Positions 55,077 to 63,643 of a DNA stretch of 64,000 bases are shown here, piece after piece; the stretch's first letter is position 1, and the number at the start of each line of letters is the position of its first letter. Below the pieces are notes generated by a model that did not search any database, had not been told where the DNA came from, and saw only the letters and a program-made list of their open reading frames with translations. The DNA comes from Serratia quinivorans (GTDB lineage Bacteria; Pseudomonadota; Gammaproteobacteria; Enterobacterales; Enterobacteriaceae). The DNA lies in the NCBI RefSeq assembly GCF_946227985.1, contig NZ_CAMKGL010000001.1, positions 1,302,001-1,366,000 of the forward strand, written 5' to 3'. The translations under genes and the position numbers were made by a program.

Positions 55077-56255
55077 ATGCAAAAAATGACCAACGCAGTG
55101 CAAAACTATGCATGGGGCAGCCACGACGCGTTAACCCGGCTTTATGGCATCACCAACCCACAAGGGCAGCCGATGGCGGAACTGTGGATGGGTGCTCATC
55201 CAAAAAGCAGCTCCCGCGTGGCCGGAGCCGACGGCAATTTGCGCGCGTTGCGCGACGTGATTGATGAAGATCAGCCCAAACAGCTGGGTGCCGATGTTGC
55301 CCGCCGCTTTGGTGAGTTGCCGTTCTTGTTCAAGGTGCTGTGCGCCGACCAGCCGCTGTCGATTCAGGTTCACCCAAGCAAATCGGCAGCAGAAACCGGT
55401 TTTGCCAAAGAAAACGCCGCCGGTATTCCACTGGACGCGGCTGAACGCAACTATAAAGATCCTAACCACAAGCCGGAACTGGTGTTCGCCCTGACGCCTT
55501 TCCTGGCGATGAATGGCTTCCGCGAGCTGTCCGACATTGTTTCCCTGCTGCAGCCGATCGCCGGTGCCCATCATGATATCGCCGCCTTCCTGCAACAGCC
55601 GGATGTCAGCCATCTGTCTTCCCTGTTTGCCAGCCTGCTGGCGATGAGCGGCGAACAGAAATCGCTGGCGCTGGGCGTGCTGAAAGCCGCGCTGAATAAC
55701 CAACAGGGCGAAACCTGGGACACCATTCGCTTTATCGCCGGTTTTTATCCAGACGACAGCGGCCTGTTCTCACCGCTGTTGCTGAACGTGGTACAGCTCC
55801 AACCGGGTGAAGCGATGTTCCTGTATGCCGAAACGCCGCATGCCTACCTGCAGGGCGTGGCGCTGGAAGTGATGGCCAACTCGGACAACGTGCTGCGTGC
55901 CGGTCTGACACCTAAATTCATCGATATTCCAGAACTGTTAGCCAACCTGCAGTTCCGCCCACAGCCGGCATCCGGCCTGCTGACCCAGCCGCAAAAGCGC
56001 GGTGACGAACTGTTCTTCCCGATCCCGGTTGAAGACTTCGCCTTCTCATTGCATGACCTTTCCCCCGCCCCACAGGCGCTGGCGCAAAATAGCGCGGCCA
56101 TTGTGTTCTGCGTTGAGGGTGAAGCGGTATTAACCAAACAGGATCAGCAACTGGTGCTCAAGCCGGGTGAATCCTGCTTTATCGGCGCGTTCGAATCGCC
56201 GGTCAACGTCAGTGGCAGCGGCCGAATCGCCCGTGTTTATAACCTGTTGTCGTAA
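55077..56255 (+). CDS. manA: Mannose-6-phosphate isomerase
   Basis: 392 residues from ATG 55077 (AAGGAT 11 bases upstream; ATG 55065 is in frame but has no site). E. coli ManA has 391. Zinc-site motifs are LSIQVHPSK, KPELVFALTPF and ETPHAYLQGVALEVMANSDNVLRAGLTPK. It converts mannose-6-P to fructose-6-P in the cytoplasm. Followed by a good terminator. Confidence 0.95.
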   Translation: MQKMTNAVQNYAWGSHDALTRLYGITNPQGQPMAELWMGAHPKSSSRVAGADGNLRALRDVIDEDQPKQLGADVARRFGELPFLFKVLCADQPLSIQVHPSKSAAETGFAKENAAGIPLDAAERNYKDPNHKPELVFALTPFLAMNGFRELSDIVSLLQPIAGAHHDIAAFLQQPDVSHLSSLFASLLAMSGEQKSLALGVLKAALNNQQGETWDTIRFIAGFYPDDSGLFSPLLLNVVQLQPGEAMFLYAETPHAYLQGVALEVMANSDNVLRAGLTPKFIDIPELLANLQFRPQPASGLLTQPQKRGDELFFPIPVEDFAFSLHDLSPAPQALAQNSAAIVFCVEGEAVLTKQDQQLVLKPGESCFIGAFESPVNVSGSGRIARVYNLLS

Positions 56256-56311
56256 ACACTCGGTAAATTTCCGCAAATTAGTTGCTGAAAGAGTGGCTTA
56301 CCTTCACAATT

Positions 56312-56332
56312 AAACGCCTGCGGGCGTTTTTA
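56312..56332 (+). terminator. Terminator after manA
   Basis: AAACGCC, TGCG, GGCGTTT, then TTTATT: a rho-independent terminator 57 bp past the manA stop. Confidence 0.82.
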
Positions 56333-56351
56333 TTGGCCCAAATTTGCCCAT

Positions 56352-56372
56352 CCATCTGTTTGAAACAGATGG
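56352..56372. repeat. 10-bp perfect inverted repeat upstream of ydgA
   Basis: CCATCTGTTT and AAACAGATGG around a single G, ending 10 bp before the ydgA ribosome binding site. Possible operator or 5' UTR hairpin; unassigned. Confidence 0.4.
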
Positions 56373-56394
56373 CTTAATAAGGATGAACAGAACT

Positions 56395-57930
56395 ATGAAA
56401 AAATCGTTAGTCGCTGTTAGCGTCATTGTGGTTCTTGGCGCAGCATGGACCGGGGCTTCCTGGTACACCGGCAAACTGATCGAACAACGGATGGGTGAAG
56501 TGGTTGATAACGCCAACAGCCAGCTGAAAGCCTATCTGCCGAAAGCCGGTGTCAAACTGGGTTATGAAAATTACCAACGCGGTATTTTCAGCAGTAAAAT
56601 TCGCTATGTCCTGCGCGCCGACGGCAGCGTCACCACCGACGATGCTCCGCTGAAAGCCGGTGAAGAAGTGGCGTTTATCGAAACCATCGACCATGGTCCA
56701 TTCCCGTTTGCCCAGTTGAAAAAATTCAACCTGCTGCCAAGCATGGCGTCGGTGCATACCGAGCTGGAAAATACCCCGGCCACCAAAGGCCTGTTTGACA
56801 TAACCAAGGGCAAATCGCTGTTCACCGCCGATTCCCGTATCTCCTACAGTGGCGATACCTCGTCTGCCATTGACGTGATCCCGCTGGAATACCAGAAAGA
56901 CAAGTCCTCGCTGAAATTTAGCGGTGCGACCATCAATGCCGACGTGTCCCGCGACATGAAAGCCATCACTCTGGACGCCAGCAGCGACAATGCCGTGATC
57001 AGCGGCCCAAACCAGTTTGGTCAAACCGAGCAGGTTCAGTTGCAGGGCTTCTCGCTGAAAAGCCAGACCCATGCCGGGCAGTTCGATCTCAGCCTGGGCA
57101 ACCAGAACATGGAGGTAAAACAGGTCAAGGTTGCCGTTGACGGTAAAGAGACCCTGACGCTGGACGGCTTCAAGCTGGCGAGCCAATTCGGTGAGAAAGA
57201 CACTAACCTGAACGGCCAGATTGATTACACCATGGACGCGCTGAAGATCCAGAACAGCGACTTCGGCTCCGGCAAGCTGTCGCTGAAAGTCGACAAACTG
57301 GATGCCAAATCGCTGAAAGAGTTTGCCGACCGTTACAACCAGCAGGCTATGCAGATGCTGCAACAGGCGCAGACCATGGATCCGGTTGCCTATCAGCAAC
57401 AAACCACCGATATCCTGCTGCAGAACCTGCCGCTGCTGTTGAAGGGTAACCCGAGCATCAGCGTTGCCCCACTAAGCTGGAAAAACAGCAAAGGTGAAAG
57501 TACCTTTACCCTGAATCTGGACCTGACCGATCCTGCGCAAGCCGGTTCCCCGGCAGAGTCACCGGATCAGCTGATTGCCCGTTCAGTGAAAAAACTGGAC
57601 GCTAATCTGAGCATTCCAGTGGCGATGGCGACCGAAACCACCTCGCAAACCGCGTTACTGCAAGGCTATAGCGCCGAAGAGGCGCAGAAACTGGCGCAGC
57701 AGCAGGTGCAGGGGCTGGCGGCTATGGGTCAGATGTTCAAACTGACTACCCTGAAAGACGGGGTGATCGGCAGCAGCTTCCATTACGCTGACAACCAGGT
57801 TGATCTGAACGGTAACAAGATGTCGCTGCAAGAATTCATCGGCACCTTCGGCCTGTTGGGTGCACCTGGCCCGGTCGAAACGCCGGCACCGGCTCCGGAC
57901 GCAGTCCCTGCTCCGGCACCCGCCCAGTAA
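56395..57930 (+). CDS. ydgA: YdgA, DUF945 family protein
   Basis: 511 residues from ATG 56395 (AAGGATG 11 bases upstream; ATG 56383 is in frame). The N-terminal MKKSLVAVSVIVVLGAAWTGASWYTG is a signal anchor. It is collinear with E. coli YdgA: HGPFPFAQLKKFNLLPSMASV, APLSWKNSKGEST and AQKLAQQQVQGLAAMGQMF. Periplasmic, AsmA-like repeat protein of unknown mechanism; in E. coli reported to interact with other envelope proteins. It ends in a Pro/Ala-rich tail. Confidence 0.9.
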   Translation: MKKSLVAVSVIVVLGAAWTGASWYTGKLIEQRMGEVVDNANSQLKAYLPKAGVKLGYENYQRGIFSSKIRYVLRADGSVTTDDAPLKAGEEVAFIETIDHGPFPFAQLKKFNLLPSMASVHTELENTPATKGLFDITKGKSLFTADSRISYSGDTSSAIDVIPLEYQKDKSSLKFSGATINADVSRDMKAITLDASSDNAVISGPNQFGQTEQVQLQGFSLKSQTHAGQFDLSLGNQNMEVKQVKVAVDGKETLTLDGFKLASQFGEKDTNLNGQIDYTMDALKIQNSDFGSGKLSLKVDKLDAKSLKEFADRYNQQAMQMLQQAQTMDPVAYQQQTTDILLQNLPLLLKGNPSISVAPLSWKNSKGESTFTLNLDLTDPAQAGSPAESPDQLIARSVKKLDANLSIPVAMATETTSQTALLQGYSAEEAQKLAQQQVQGLAAMGQMFKLTTLKDGVIGSSFHYADNQVDLNGNKMSLQEFIGTFGLLGAPGPVETPAPAPDAVPAPAPAQ

Positions 57931-57941
57931 TATTTCCCCTC

Positions 57942-57970
57942 GGGGCCCGCTTGCCGGGCCCCCTGTTTTA
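57942..57970. terminator. Terminator after ydgA
   Basis: GGGGCCCG, CTTGC, CGGGCCCC, then CTGTTTTA: an 8-bp GC stem with a short U tract, shared with the convergent hydrolase gene end. Confidence 0.75.
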
Positions 57971-59125
57971 TCCCTGAACGCCGTACACCGCATCGCGTAT
58001 CTGCTGCGGATACAACCCGCTCATGCCTTCAAACGCCGTATTGGTCAGCGCCACCACGCTTAATGCCGCCTGCGGATCATAAAACCAACTGTGTCCATAA
58101 ACGCCCCCCCACTGCAGGGTGCCATTGTGCTGTGGCGTCGCCGCCAATTGAGCATCTACCAGCACAGCACCGCCGAAACCAAAGCCCCAGCCCGGCCCCT
58201 GAATTTCAGCTTCGGCCCCAACATGCGCCTGCCGCATCAGCTCAACGCTAGCCGGTTGCAAAATACCCTCTCCACCATTGCGCAACGTTTCGACCAGTCG
58301 CAGCACGTCATCGGCATCACCGACCATACCGGCCCCGCCGGAGGCATAGGCATGAGGGTCAAATGCACGCGATGGGGATAATGCTATGTCGAAACCAAAA
58401 CCTTCAGGGAGCTTCAATTGCATACCGTCAAAAATCGGTTCCGGCCGGGCGGTGATATCTTGATAAGCCGTCGCCATGTTTTCGCTGTCGGTGGTGTAAA
58501 AGCCGGTATTACCCAACCTCAACGGCTGTGCCACCCAACGATCGAACAACTGCGGCAAGGGTTCACCCGCTACTGCCTCCAGCACCGCACCCAGCACGTC
58601 AATCGCCAGTGAATAATGAAACTCTCTGCCCGGTTCCACGAGCAGGTCCGCCTGTGCCAGCAGACGCAAATTCTGTTCCAGCGTCAACGACGACGATGTC
58701 ATCCCGTCTTGAATCCCTAACCGCTGATACGGCCCATCCTCAGGCTGGGTAAAGCGATAATCCAGCCCGGCAGTGTGACTCAGCAAGTGGCGGATTTTAA
58801 TTTCTGGCTGGCGGCCGTCGGCCAGTGCCGGGGTAAACCAGGGGAGCCAGCGACTGACCACATCATCCAGCCCCAGCTTGTGCTGTTCGACCATGCGCAT
58901 CGCCGCCAGTGTGATATAGGGTTTAGAGACCGATGAAAGCCGGAACTGCGTCTCACGCCGCATCGGCCGCAGTTGCTCACGGTCGGCGTAGCCACTGGCC
59001 TCAGCGTAAACTACCTTGCCGTGCTGAGCCACCAGCACCACGCTGCCGACGATGCGTTCCTCGCTAATCGCCTGCCGGCTGACCGCCTGTACTCTTTTTG
59101 CCAATGACTGATTCAGTGTCGTCAT
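57968..59125 (-). CDS. Serine hydrolase, EstB-type (family VIII carboxylesterase)
   Basis: 385 residues without a signal peptide. SVSK (in LSSVSKPYITL) gives the nucleophile and Lys. YSL (in EFHYSLAIDVLG) replaces the YxN of beta-lactamases, and a WGG motif (LQWGGVYGHSW) stands where KTG would be. These three are the marks of EstB-like esterases in the class C beta-lactamase fold. Cytoplasmic ester hydrolysis is likely. It diverges from a LysR gene across 102 bp, which probably controls it. Confidence 0.8.
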   Translation of the reverse strand: MTTLNQSLAKRVQAVSRQAISEERIVGSVVLVAQHGKVVYAEASGYADREQLRPMRRETQFRLSSVSKPYITLAAMRMVEQHKLGLDDVVSRWLPWFTPALADGRQPEIKIRHLLSHTAGLDYRFTQPEDGPYQRLGIQDGMTSSSLTLEQNLRLLAQADLLVEPGREFHYSLAIDVLGAVLEAVAGEPLPQLFDRWVAQPLRLGNTGFYTTDSENMATAYQDITARPEPIFDGMQLKLPEGFGFDIALSPSRAFDPHAYASGGAGMVGDADDVLRLVETLRNGGEGILQPASVELMRQAHVGAEAEIQGPGWGFGFGGAVLVDAQLAATPQHNGTLQWGGVYGHSWFYDPQAALSVVALTNTAFEGMSGLYPQQIRDAVYGVQG

Positions 59126-59194
59126 GCTTTGATGCTCTCTAAGGGGGTATCAAAACACTTTAAAGCGATTATTATAAAATTAAATACCCGATAA

Positions 59195-59211
59195 CTTAAC
59201 GAATCATTAAG
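59195..59211. promoter_or_regulatory. Candidate LysR box in the divergent hydrolase/LysR gap
   Basis: CTTAA, 7 bp, TTAAG (59195-59211) is an interrupted palindrome fitting the T-N11-A form of LysR sites. It lies 17 bp before the LysR gene and is oriented toward both promoters. Confidence 0.45.
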
Positions 59212-59227
59212 CAGGGATTACTGATAG

Positions 59228-60157
59228 ATGAGTTCACTATTACAGTTACTGCCGTTTTTCGAAGCCGTCGCCCGGCTGGGCAGTTTTACCCAAGCGGCAA
59301 ATCAGCTGGGCGTCACCCCTCCTGCGGTGTCGCAAAACATTCAGGCATTGGAAACCCGGTTGGGTGTACGGCTGTTCAACCGTACCAGCCGATCGGTGCG
59401 ATTGAGCGATGAAGGCCGCCTCTTTTTCCAGCAGGTAGCGCCGGCGATGGGCCAGATTGAGGTGGCCGCAGACGACGTTCGCGCCCTGCGCGGTCGCCCT
59501 TCCGGCCTGTTGCGCATCACCCTGCCGCAGTTAGCGGCTTCGCTGCTGGTGATGCCTTATCTGGCTGAATTTCAGGCAATGTACCCCGATGTACAACTTG
59601 AGTTGTTTACCGACGACCATTTTTCCGATCTGGTGTTGGACAGTTTCGATGCCGGTATTCGCATGCGTGCCATGGTGCAAAAAGACATGGTTGCGGTGCC
59701 GCTCGACAACGACCAGCAGCGGGTGATTATCGCTACTCCCGCCTATCTGGCTCAGCACGGCACGCCATTAACGCCACAGGCGCTGAGCGCGCATAACTGC
59801 CTGCGCTATCGTTTCCCCGGCAGCGGTAAGTTTGAACCCTGGTATTTTCGGCAGGAAGGCGGGCAACTCACACTGGAAGTCAGCGGTAACCTGATATTTA
59901 ACGAAGACAGGCTGATTAAAGATGCGGCGTTGATGGGGCTGGGGATCACCCAACGTTTTGTCAGCACGGTACAACGCGAGCTTGACGCTGGGCAACTGGT
60001 GGAAATACTGGCGGATTATCGCTGTCATTTTCCCGGTTTTTTCATCTATTTCCCGGCCAGCCGACATATGCCGCTTAAACTGCGGGTATTTATTGATTTT
60101 ATACGGGAAAAGCGGGCGCTACAGTCATCGTCTCAGGACGCCATTACAGCGTCCTGA
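59228..60157 (+). CDS. LysR-family regulator beside the EstB-like gene
   Basis: 309 residues. Helix-turn-helix FFEAVARLGSFTQAANQLGVTPPAVSQNI at about 9-37, then an effector domain with DFDAGIRMRAM-like sequence (DSFDAGIRMRAMVQKDMVA), the form seen in the large CrgA/DmlR subgroup. Likely activator or repressor of the divergent hydrolase. It converges with ampC, the two stops being 11 bp apart. Confidence 0.83.
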   Translation: MSSLLQLLPFFEAVARLGSFTQAANQLGVTPPAVSQNIQALETRLGVRLFNRTSRSVRLSDEGRLFFQQVAPAMGQIEVAADDVRALRGRPSGLLRITLPQLAASLLVMPYLAEFQAMYPDVQLELFTDDHFSDLVLDSFDAGIRMRAMVQKDMVAVPLDNDQQRVIIATPAYLAQHGTPLTPQALSAHNCLRYRFPGSGKFEPWYFRQEGGQLTLEVSGNLIFNEDRLIKDAALMGLGITQRFVSTVQRELDAGQLVEILADYRCHFPGFFIYFPASRHMPLKLRVFIDFIREKRALQSSSQDAITAS

Positions 60158-60168
60158 GAGGCCATTAA

Positions 60169-61305
60169 TTAACGTTTATCCAACGCCTGTATCAACTGGT
60201 AGGTGGCCGCAACCCGGTCATCGTTCGGGAACCATTTGTTGGCCAGCATCACCACGGCGATTTTCTTCGATGGGATGAATACTGCGTAGGTGGAGAACCC
60301 ACCGGTCGAGCCGGTTTTATTGTACCAGGCAGCGCGTTGATCCTGCTGCGGCGGCGTGATGGCGGTAGCCGGAGTGCCATTCATGATCATCCCGGCGTTG
60401 TTGCCTTCCGTCAGCTTGGGCAATGCTACCGGATACGCGTAGCTTTCCCACATCAGATCCTGGGTGAACACCCCGGCCCGGTAATAACCGGTATGGGTAG
60501 CTGCCAGTGCCTTGCGCCACTTATCCCCCACCTTGGCCACCTGCATGTTGGCTTCAAGGTAACGGATCAGATCCTCGGCATTGGATTTGATGCCGTAGGA
60601 TTCTGCGTCCAACGGGCCAGGTGTGACTCGTACCGGTTGGTCTTTTTTGTTGTAGCCCTGCGCGTAATTATCCCTCTGCGCAGCCGGAACATTAACGTAG
60701 CTGTGGTTCATGCCCAAAGCCGGCAACAGCTGTTTTTCCATCGCCTGCGCAAAGGGTTGGTTCAGGCTTTTGGCGGTGATCATCCCCAGCATGCCAATAC
60801 CCAGGTTGGAATAAACCCGATAACTCCCCACGGCATGTGGCGGCTGCCAGTTTTTGTAATACGCCATCAATTGCGCGTCATTGGTCACATCATCAGGGAC
60901 AAACAGCGGCAAGCCGGAGGTGTGTGTCGCCAGGTTCAGCAAGCTGACACGGTCAAAGGCGCTGCCGCGCAGCTCAGGCAGGTAATGGCTGGCCGGTTTG
61001 GCGAACGACAGTTTGCCCTCATTTTGCGCGTAGGCCGCCAGCGTGGCGGTGAAGGTTTTGCTCAATGAGCCCACTTCAAACAAGGTCTGGTTGGTGATCG
61101 GCTTGCCGGTCTGTTTGGACGCCACACCATAATCATAAAACTGCTGTTTCCCGTCCACCGACACGGCGATAGCCATGCCCGGCACGCCATATTTTTGCAT
61201 CAGCGGCTGAATAATGGCGTCAATATCGGCTTTGTCGGCGGCATGGCCTGCCGGCAGGATCATTGCGGCCAACAACGCGGCCGCCAGGCGATTTATTTTG
61301 GTCAT
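60169..61305 (-). CDS. ampC: Class C beta-lactamase (AmpC family)
   Basis: 378 residues from ATG 61305, the usual AmpC length. The signal peptide ends near GHA22. All active-site motifs are present in precursor numbering: S80-L-S-K83, Y165-S-N167 and K330-T-G332 ([13 protein letters not shown]). [19 protein letters not shown] and [11 protein letters not shown] are typical AmpC blocks. A periplasmic cephalosporinase. Divergent from an AmpR-like gene, so probably inducible through cell-wall fragments. Substitutions relative to known variants were not assessed. Confidence 0.92.
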   Translation of the reverse strand: MTKINRLAAALLAAMILPAGHAADKADIDAIIQPLMQKYGVPGMAIAVSVDGKQQFYDYGVASKQTGKPITNQTLFEVGSLSKTFTATLAAYAQNEGKLSFAKPASHYLPELRGSAFDRVSLLNLATHTSGLPLFVPDDVTNDAQLMAYYKNWQPPHAVGSYRVYSNLGIGMLGMITAKSLNQPFAQAMEKQLLPALGMNHSYVNVPAAQRDNYAQGYNKKDQPVRVTPGPLDAESYGIKSNAEDLIRYLEANMQVAKVGDKWRKALAATHTGYYRAGVFTQDLMWESYAYPVALPKLTEGNNAGMIMNGTPATAITPPQQDQRAAWYNKTGSTGGFSTYAVFIPSKKIAVVMLANKWFPNDDRVAATYQLIQALDKR

Positions 61306-61508
61306 GTGAAAGCTCTTGGGTTGCAGGGTATCGGCCGATGGCAAAAGATTTTATTGCCTGTCGACGCGAAGATATCCTTGGATGATGGTGTTATTCCTTT
61401 TCTGACTGCGTTAATTCCGCACCAGCAGGCTAAATATCAGGGTTTATCCTTGGGTTGACAAGCGATAAGAATTTCAGCCAGCATAAAGAAAAACTTATGG
61501 GTAACGTT

Positions 61509-62384
61509 ATGCGTAACCGACTTCCCCTCAATGCCCTGCGGGCGTTTGAATCCTCCGCCCGTCACCTGAACTTTACCCGCGCCGGGCTGGAACTGAGCGT
61601 CACCCAGGCTGCCGTCAGCCAGCAGGTGCGTATGCTGGAACAGCAGCTGGGTATTCAGCTGTTCCGCCGTCTGCCGCGTGGGTTGGATTTGACTGAAGAA
61701 GGACAGGCGCTGTTGCCGATATTGACCGACGCTTTCGACCGTATTGAATCGGTGTTGCAACAGTTTGAGGGCGGGCATTTCCATGAGGTACTGACGGTAG
61801 CCGTGGTCGGTACCTTTGCCGTCGGCTGGCTGATGCCCCGTCTGGCAGCATTCAGAGAGTCGCATCCGTTTATCGATCTGCGGGTGTTAACCAACAATAA
61901 CCTGGTTAATTTGTCCGCCGACGGAATGGACTTCGCTATCCGTTTTGGCGAAGGCCGTTGGCCGGCGACCCACAACCTCAAATTGTTTGATGCCCCGCTG
62001 ACGGTGCTGTGCCCGCCCGAAGTTGCCGCCCGCCTCCGCAGTCCGCAGGATTTACAACACGAGCGGCTGATGCGCAGCTACCGCAAAGACGAATGGGAAC
62101 GCTGGTTTGCCGCCGCGCAGATAGCCCCATGGCGCATCAACGGCCCGGTGTTCGACTCTTCCCGACTGATGGTGGAAGGGGCGATCCACAGCGGCGGCGT
62201 AGCGCTGGCCCCGGCGCGCATGTTTGCTCGGGAGCTGCGTGAAGGTCTGTTACAGCGCCCTTTCAGCGCCGAAGCGGATCTCGGCGGCTACTGGCTGACC
62301 CACCTGAAATCACGCGATATGACCCCGGCAATGAAAGTGTTTGTCAGTTGGATCCAGCAACAGGTCACAGATGAACAACAATGA
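61509..62384 (+). CDS. ampR: AmpR-type LysR regulator
   Basis: 291 residues from ATG 61509, equal to Enterobacter AmpR; ATG 61497 is an alternative. PLNALRAFESSARHLNFTRAGLELSVTQAAVSQQV is the helix-turn-helix. LRSYRKDEWERWF appears as MRSYRKDEWERW, with DSSRLMVEGAIHSGGVALAPARMF, closely matching AmpR. AmpR binds muropeptides and switches ampC between repression and activation. The 203-bp divergent gap carries a repeated TATCCTTGG (61373-61381 and 61445-61453), but I could not assign the AmpR box. Confidence 0.82.
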   Translation: MRNRLPLNALRAFESSARHLNFTRAGLELSVTQAAVSQQVRMLEQQLGIQLFRRLPRGLDLTEEGQALLPILTDAFDRIESVLQQFEGGHFHEVLTVAVVGTFAVGWLMPRLAAFRESHPFIDLRVLTNNNLVNLSADGMDFAIRFGEGRWPATHNLKLFDAPLTVLCPPEVAARLRSPQDLQHERLMRSYRKDEWERWFAAAQIAPWRINGPVFDSSRLMVEGAIHSGGVALAPARMFARELREGLLQRPFSAEADLGGYWLTHLKSRDMTPAMKVFVSWIQQQVTDEQQ

Positions 62385-62386
62385 GC

Positions 62387-63418
62387 TCAGGCCGAGCCAC
62401 GCTTGATCAGCAATGGCGGCAGGATCACGTTTTGCGGCGGTAAGTCGGCGTCGACTATACGTTGCAGCAAGCGTGAGGCGGCGCTGCGCCCCACTTCTCG
62501 CGCGGAACTGGAGACCAGCGTCAGCGGCGGTTCGGTCAGTTCGGCCTCAGGCACGTCGCCGAAACCAATCAGCGCCACCTGCTGCCCGTAATAGGTATCC
62601 ACACCCTCAGAACCGATGCTGCGCCCACTGCGCACAATGCCAAAGTAGGCCCCCAGCGCCACCGATGCCTTGTGGCAAACCAGCGCGCTGATATTGGGAT
62701 GTTGCCGCAGCAGGTTTTCCGCCGCCTCCGCCGCGGCCCGTTGATGGCAGTCACATTCGACAATCCAGTCGGAGCGGAAAGGCAGGCCATATTGCACCAG
62801 CGTGGCACAAAATCCCCCCAGCCGTTCGGCGCGGGTTAACGAACTGCCTTGTCCGCCCAGATAGGCGATTTGGCTGTGGCCGCGTTTGATCAGAAATTCG
62901 GTGGCCATTTTAGCCGCCTGCATATTGTCCGGCCGCACCACATCGACCCCTTCCACCCCATTAGAGCGCGCGGCACACACCAATGGCACCCCCTGTTCGG
63001 CGGCTTTTTCCTTCAGGCCCTCGGCCGAGCGTACGCCGCCCGCCAACACCATGCCGTCGACCCCGTGTTCCAGCAGCGTATCAAAACAGCGCATCAGCCC
63101 TTTGCCTTCACGCCCGCTTTGGGTCAGAAACAGCACTTTGCCGTGCGCCTCCAGCACCTCGCTCAGGCCCGCGGTCATTTCCGCATAAAACGGCTCGCAA
63201 ATATCACGCAGGATCAGACCAATCACGCCCGACGCCCCGCCGCGCAACGTTGCCGCCTGACGGTTACGGACGTAGCCAAGGCACTCAATCGCCTGGTTCA
63301 CCCGCGCCACGGTGGTGGGTGAAATACGCCCTTTGCCGCTCAGTACCAGCGAAACGGTCGTGACGGAGACGCCGGCCTGCTGTGCGACATCGGTGATGGT
63401 GATCTTTTTGATGGTCAT
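62387..63418 (-). CDS. malI: MalI, LacI-family repressor
   Basis: 343 residues from ATG 63418 (AGAGG upstream). LacI-type headpiece ITITDVAQQAGVSVTTVSLVLSGKGRIS and E. coli MalI blocks such as VRPDNMQAAKMATEFLI, LGGQGSSLTRAERLGGFCATL and GVDTYYGQQVAL. Represses malX and itself. Its stop is 2 bp from that of convergent ampR. Divergent from malX across an operator-containing gap. Confidence 0.93.
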   Translation of the reverse strand: MTIKKITITDVAQQAGVSVTTVSLVLSGKGRISPTTVARVNQAIECLGYVRNRQAATLRGGASGVIGLILRDICEPFYAEMTAGLSEVLEAHGKVLFLTQSGREGKGLMRCFDTLLEHGVDGMVLAGGVRSAEGLKEKAAEQGVPLVCAARSNGVEGVDVVRPDNMQAAKMATEFLIKRGHSQIAYLGGQGSSLTRAERLGGFCATLVQYGLPFRSDWIVECDCHQRAAAEAAENLLRQHPNISALVCHKASVALGAYFGIVRSGRSIGSEGVDTYYGQQVALIGFGDVPEAELTEPPLTLVSSSAREVGRSAASRLLQRIVDADLPPQNVILPPLLIKRGSA

Positions 63419-63484
63419 AACCTCTGCTAGCCCGATCCTGGGCATTGGGCATCTTGCAGCAAATGGTATACCGAATCGGTTTGA

Positions 63485-63504
63485 CCAGTAAAACGTTTTA
63501 CTGG
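63485..63504. promoter_or_regulatory. MalI operator 1 (malI side)
   Basis: CCAGTAAAACGTTTTACTGG is a perfect 20-bp palindrome whose core TAAAACGTTTTA is that of the E. coli MalI operator (GATAAAACGTTTTATC as recalled). It lies 67 bp upstream of malI. Confidence 0.85.
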
Positions 63505-63539
63505 CATCAGCATTGTCGCCGCAAAGTGCACACTGGAAT

Positions 63540-63555
63540 TGTGATTAGCGGCGCA
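63540..63555. promoter_or_regulatory. Weak CRP-like site between malI and malX
   Basis: TGTGATTAGCGGCGCA has a perfect left half but two mismatches in the right half. In E. coli CRP acts at this intergenic region, so position supports it more than sequence does. Confidence 0.4.
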
Positions 63556-63564
63556 TTTTTGCTA

Positions 63565-63580
63565 GGTAAAACGTTTTATC
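63565..63580. promoter_or_regulatory. MalI operator 2 (malX side)
   Basis: GGTAAAACGTTTTATC differs from the recalled E. coli MalI operator by one base. It lies 64 bp before malX, at the expected promoter. Its centre is 78 bp from that of operator 1. Confidence 0.87.
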
Positions 63581-63643
63581 TTATTTTTACCTAACAGGGA
63601 TACACACCATTTTCGCACGTTTTTTCGCCAGGAGCCGCCGGTT

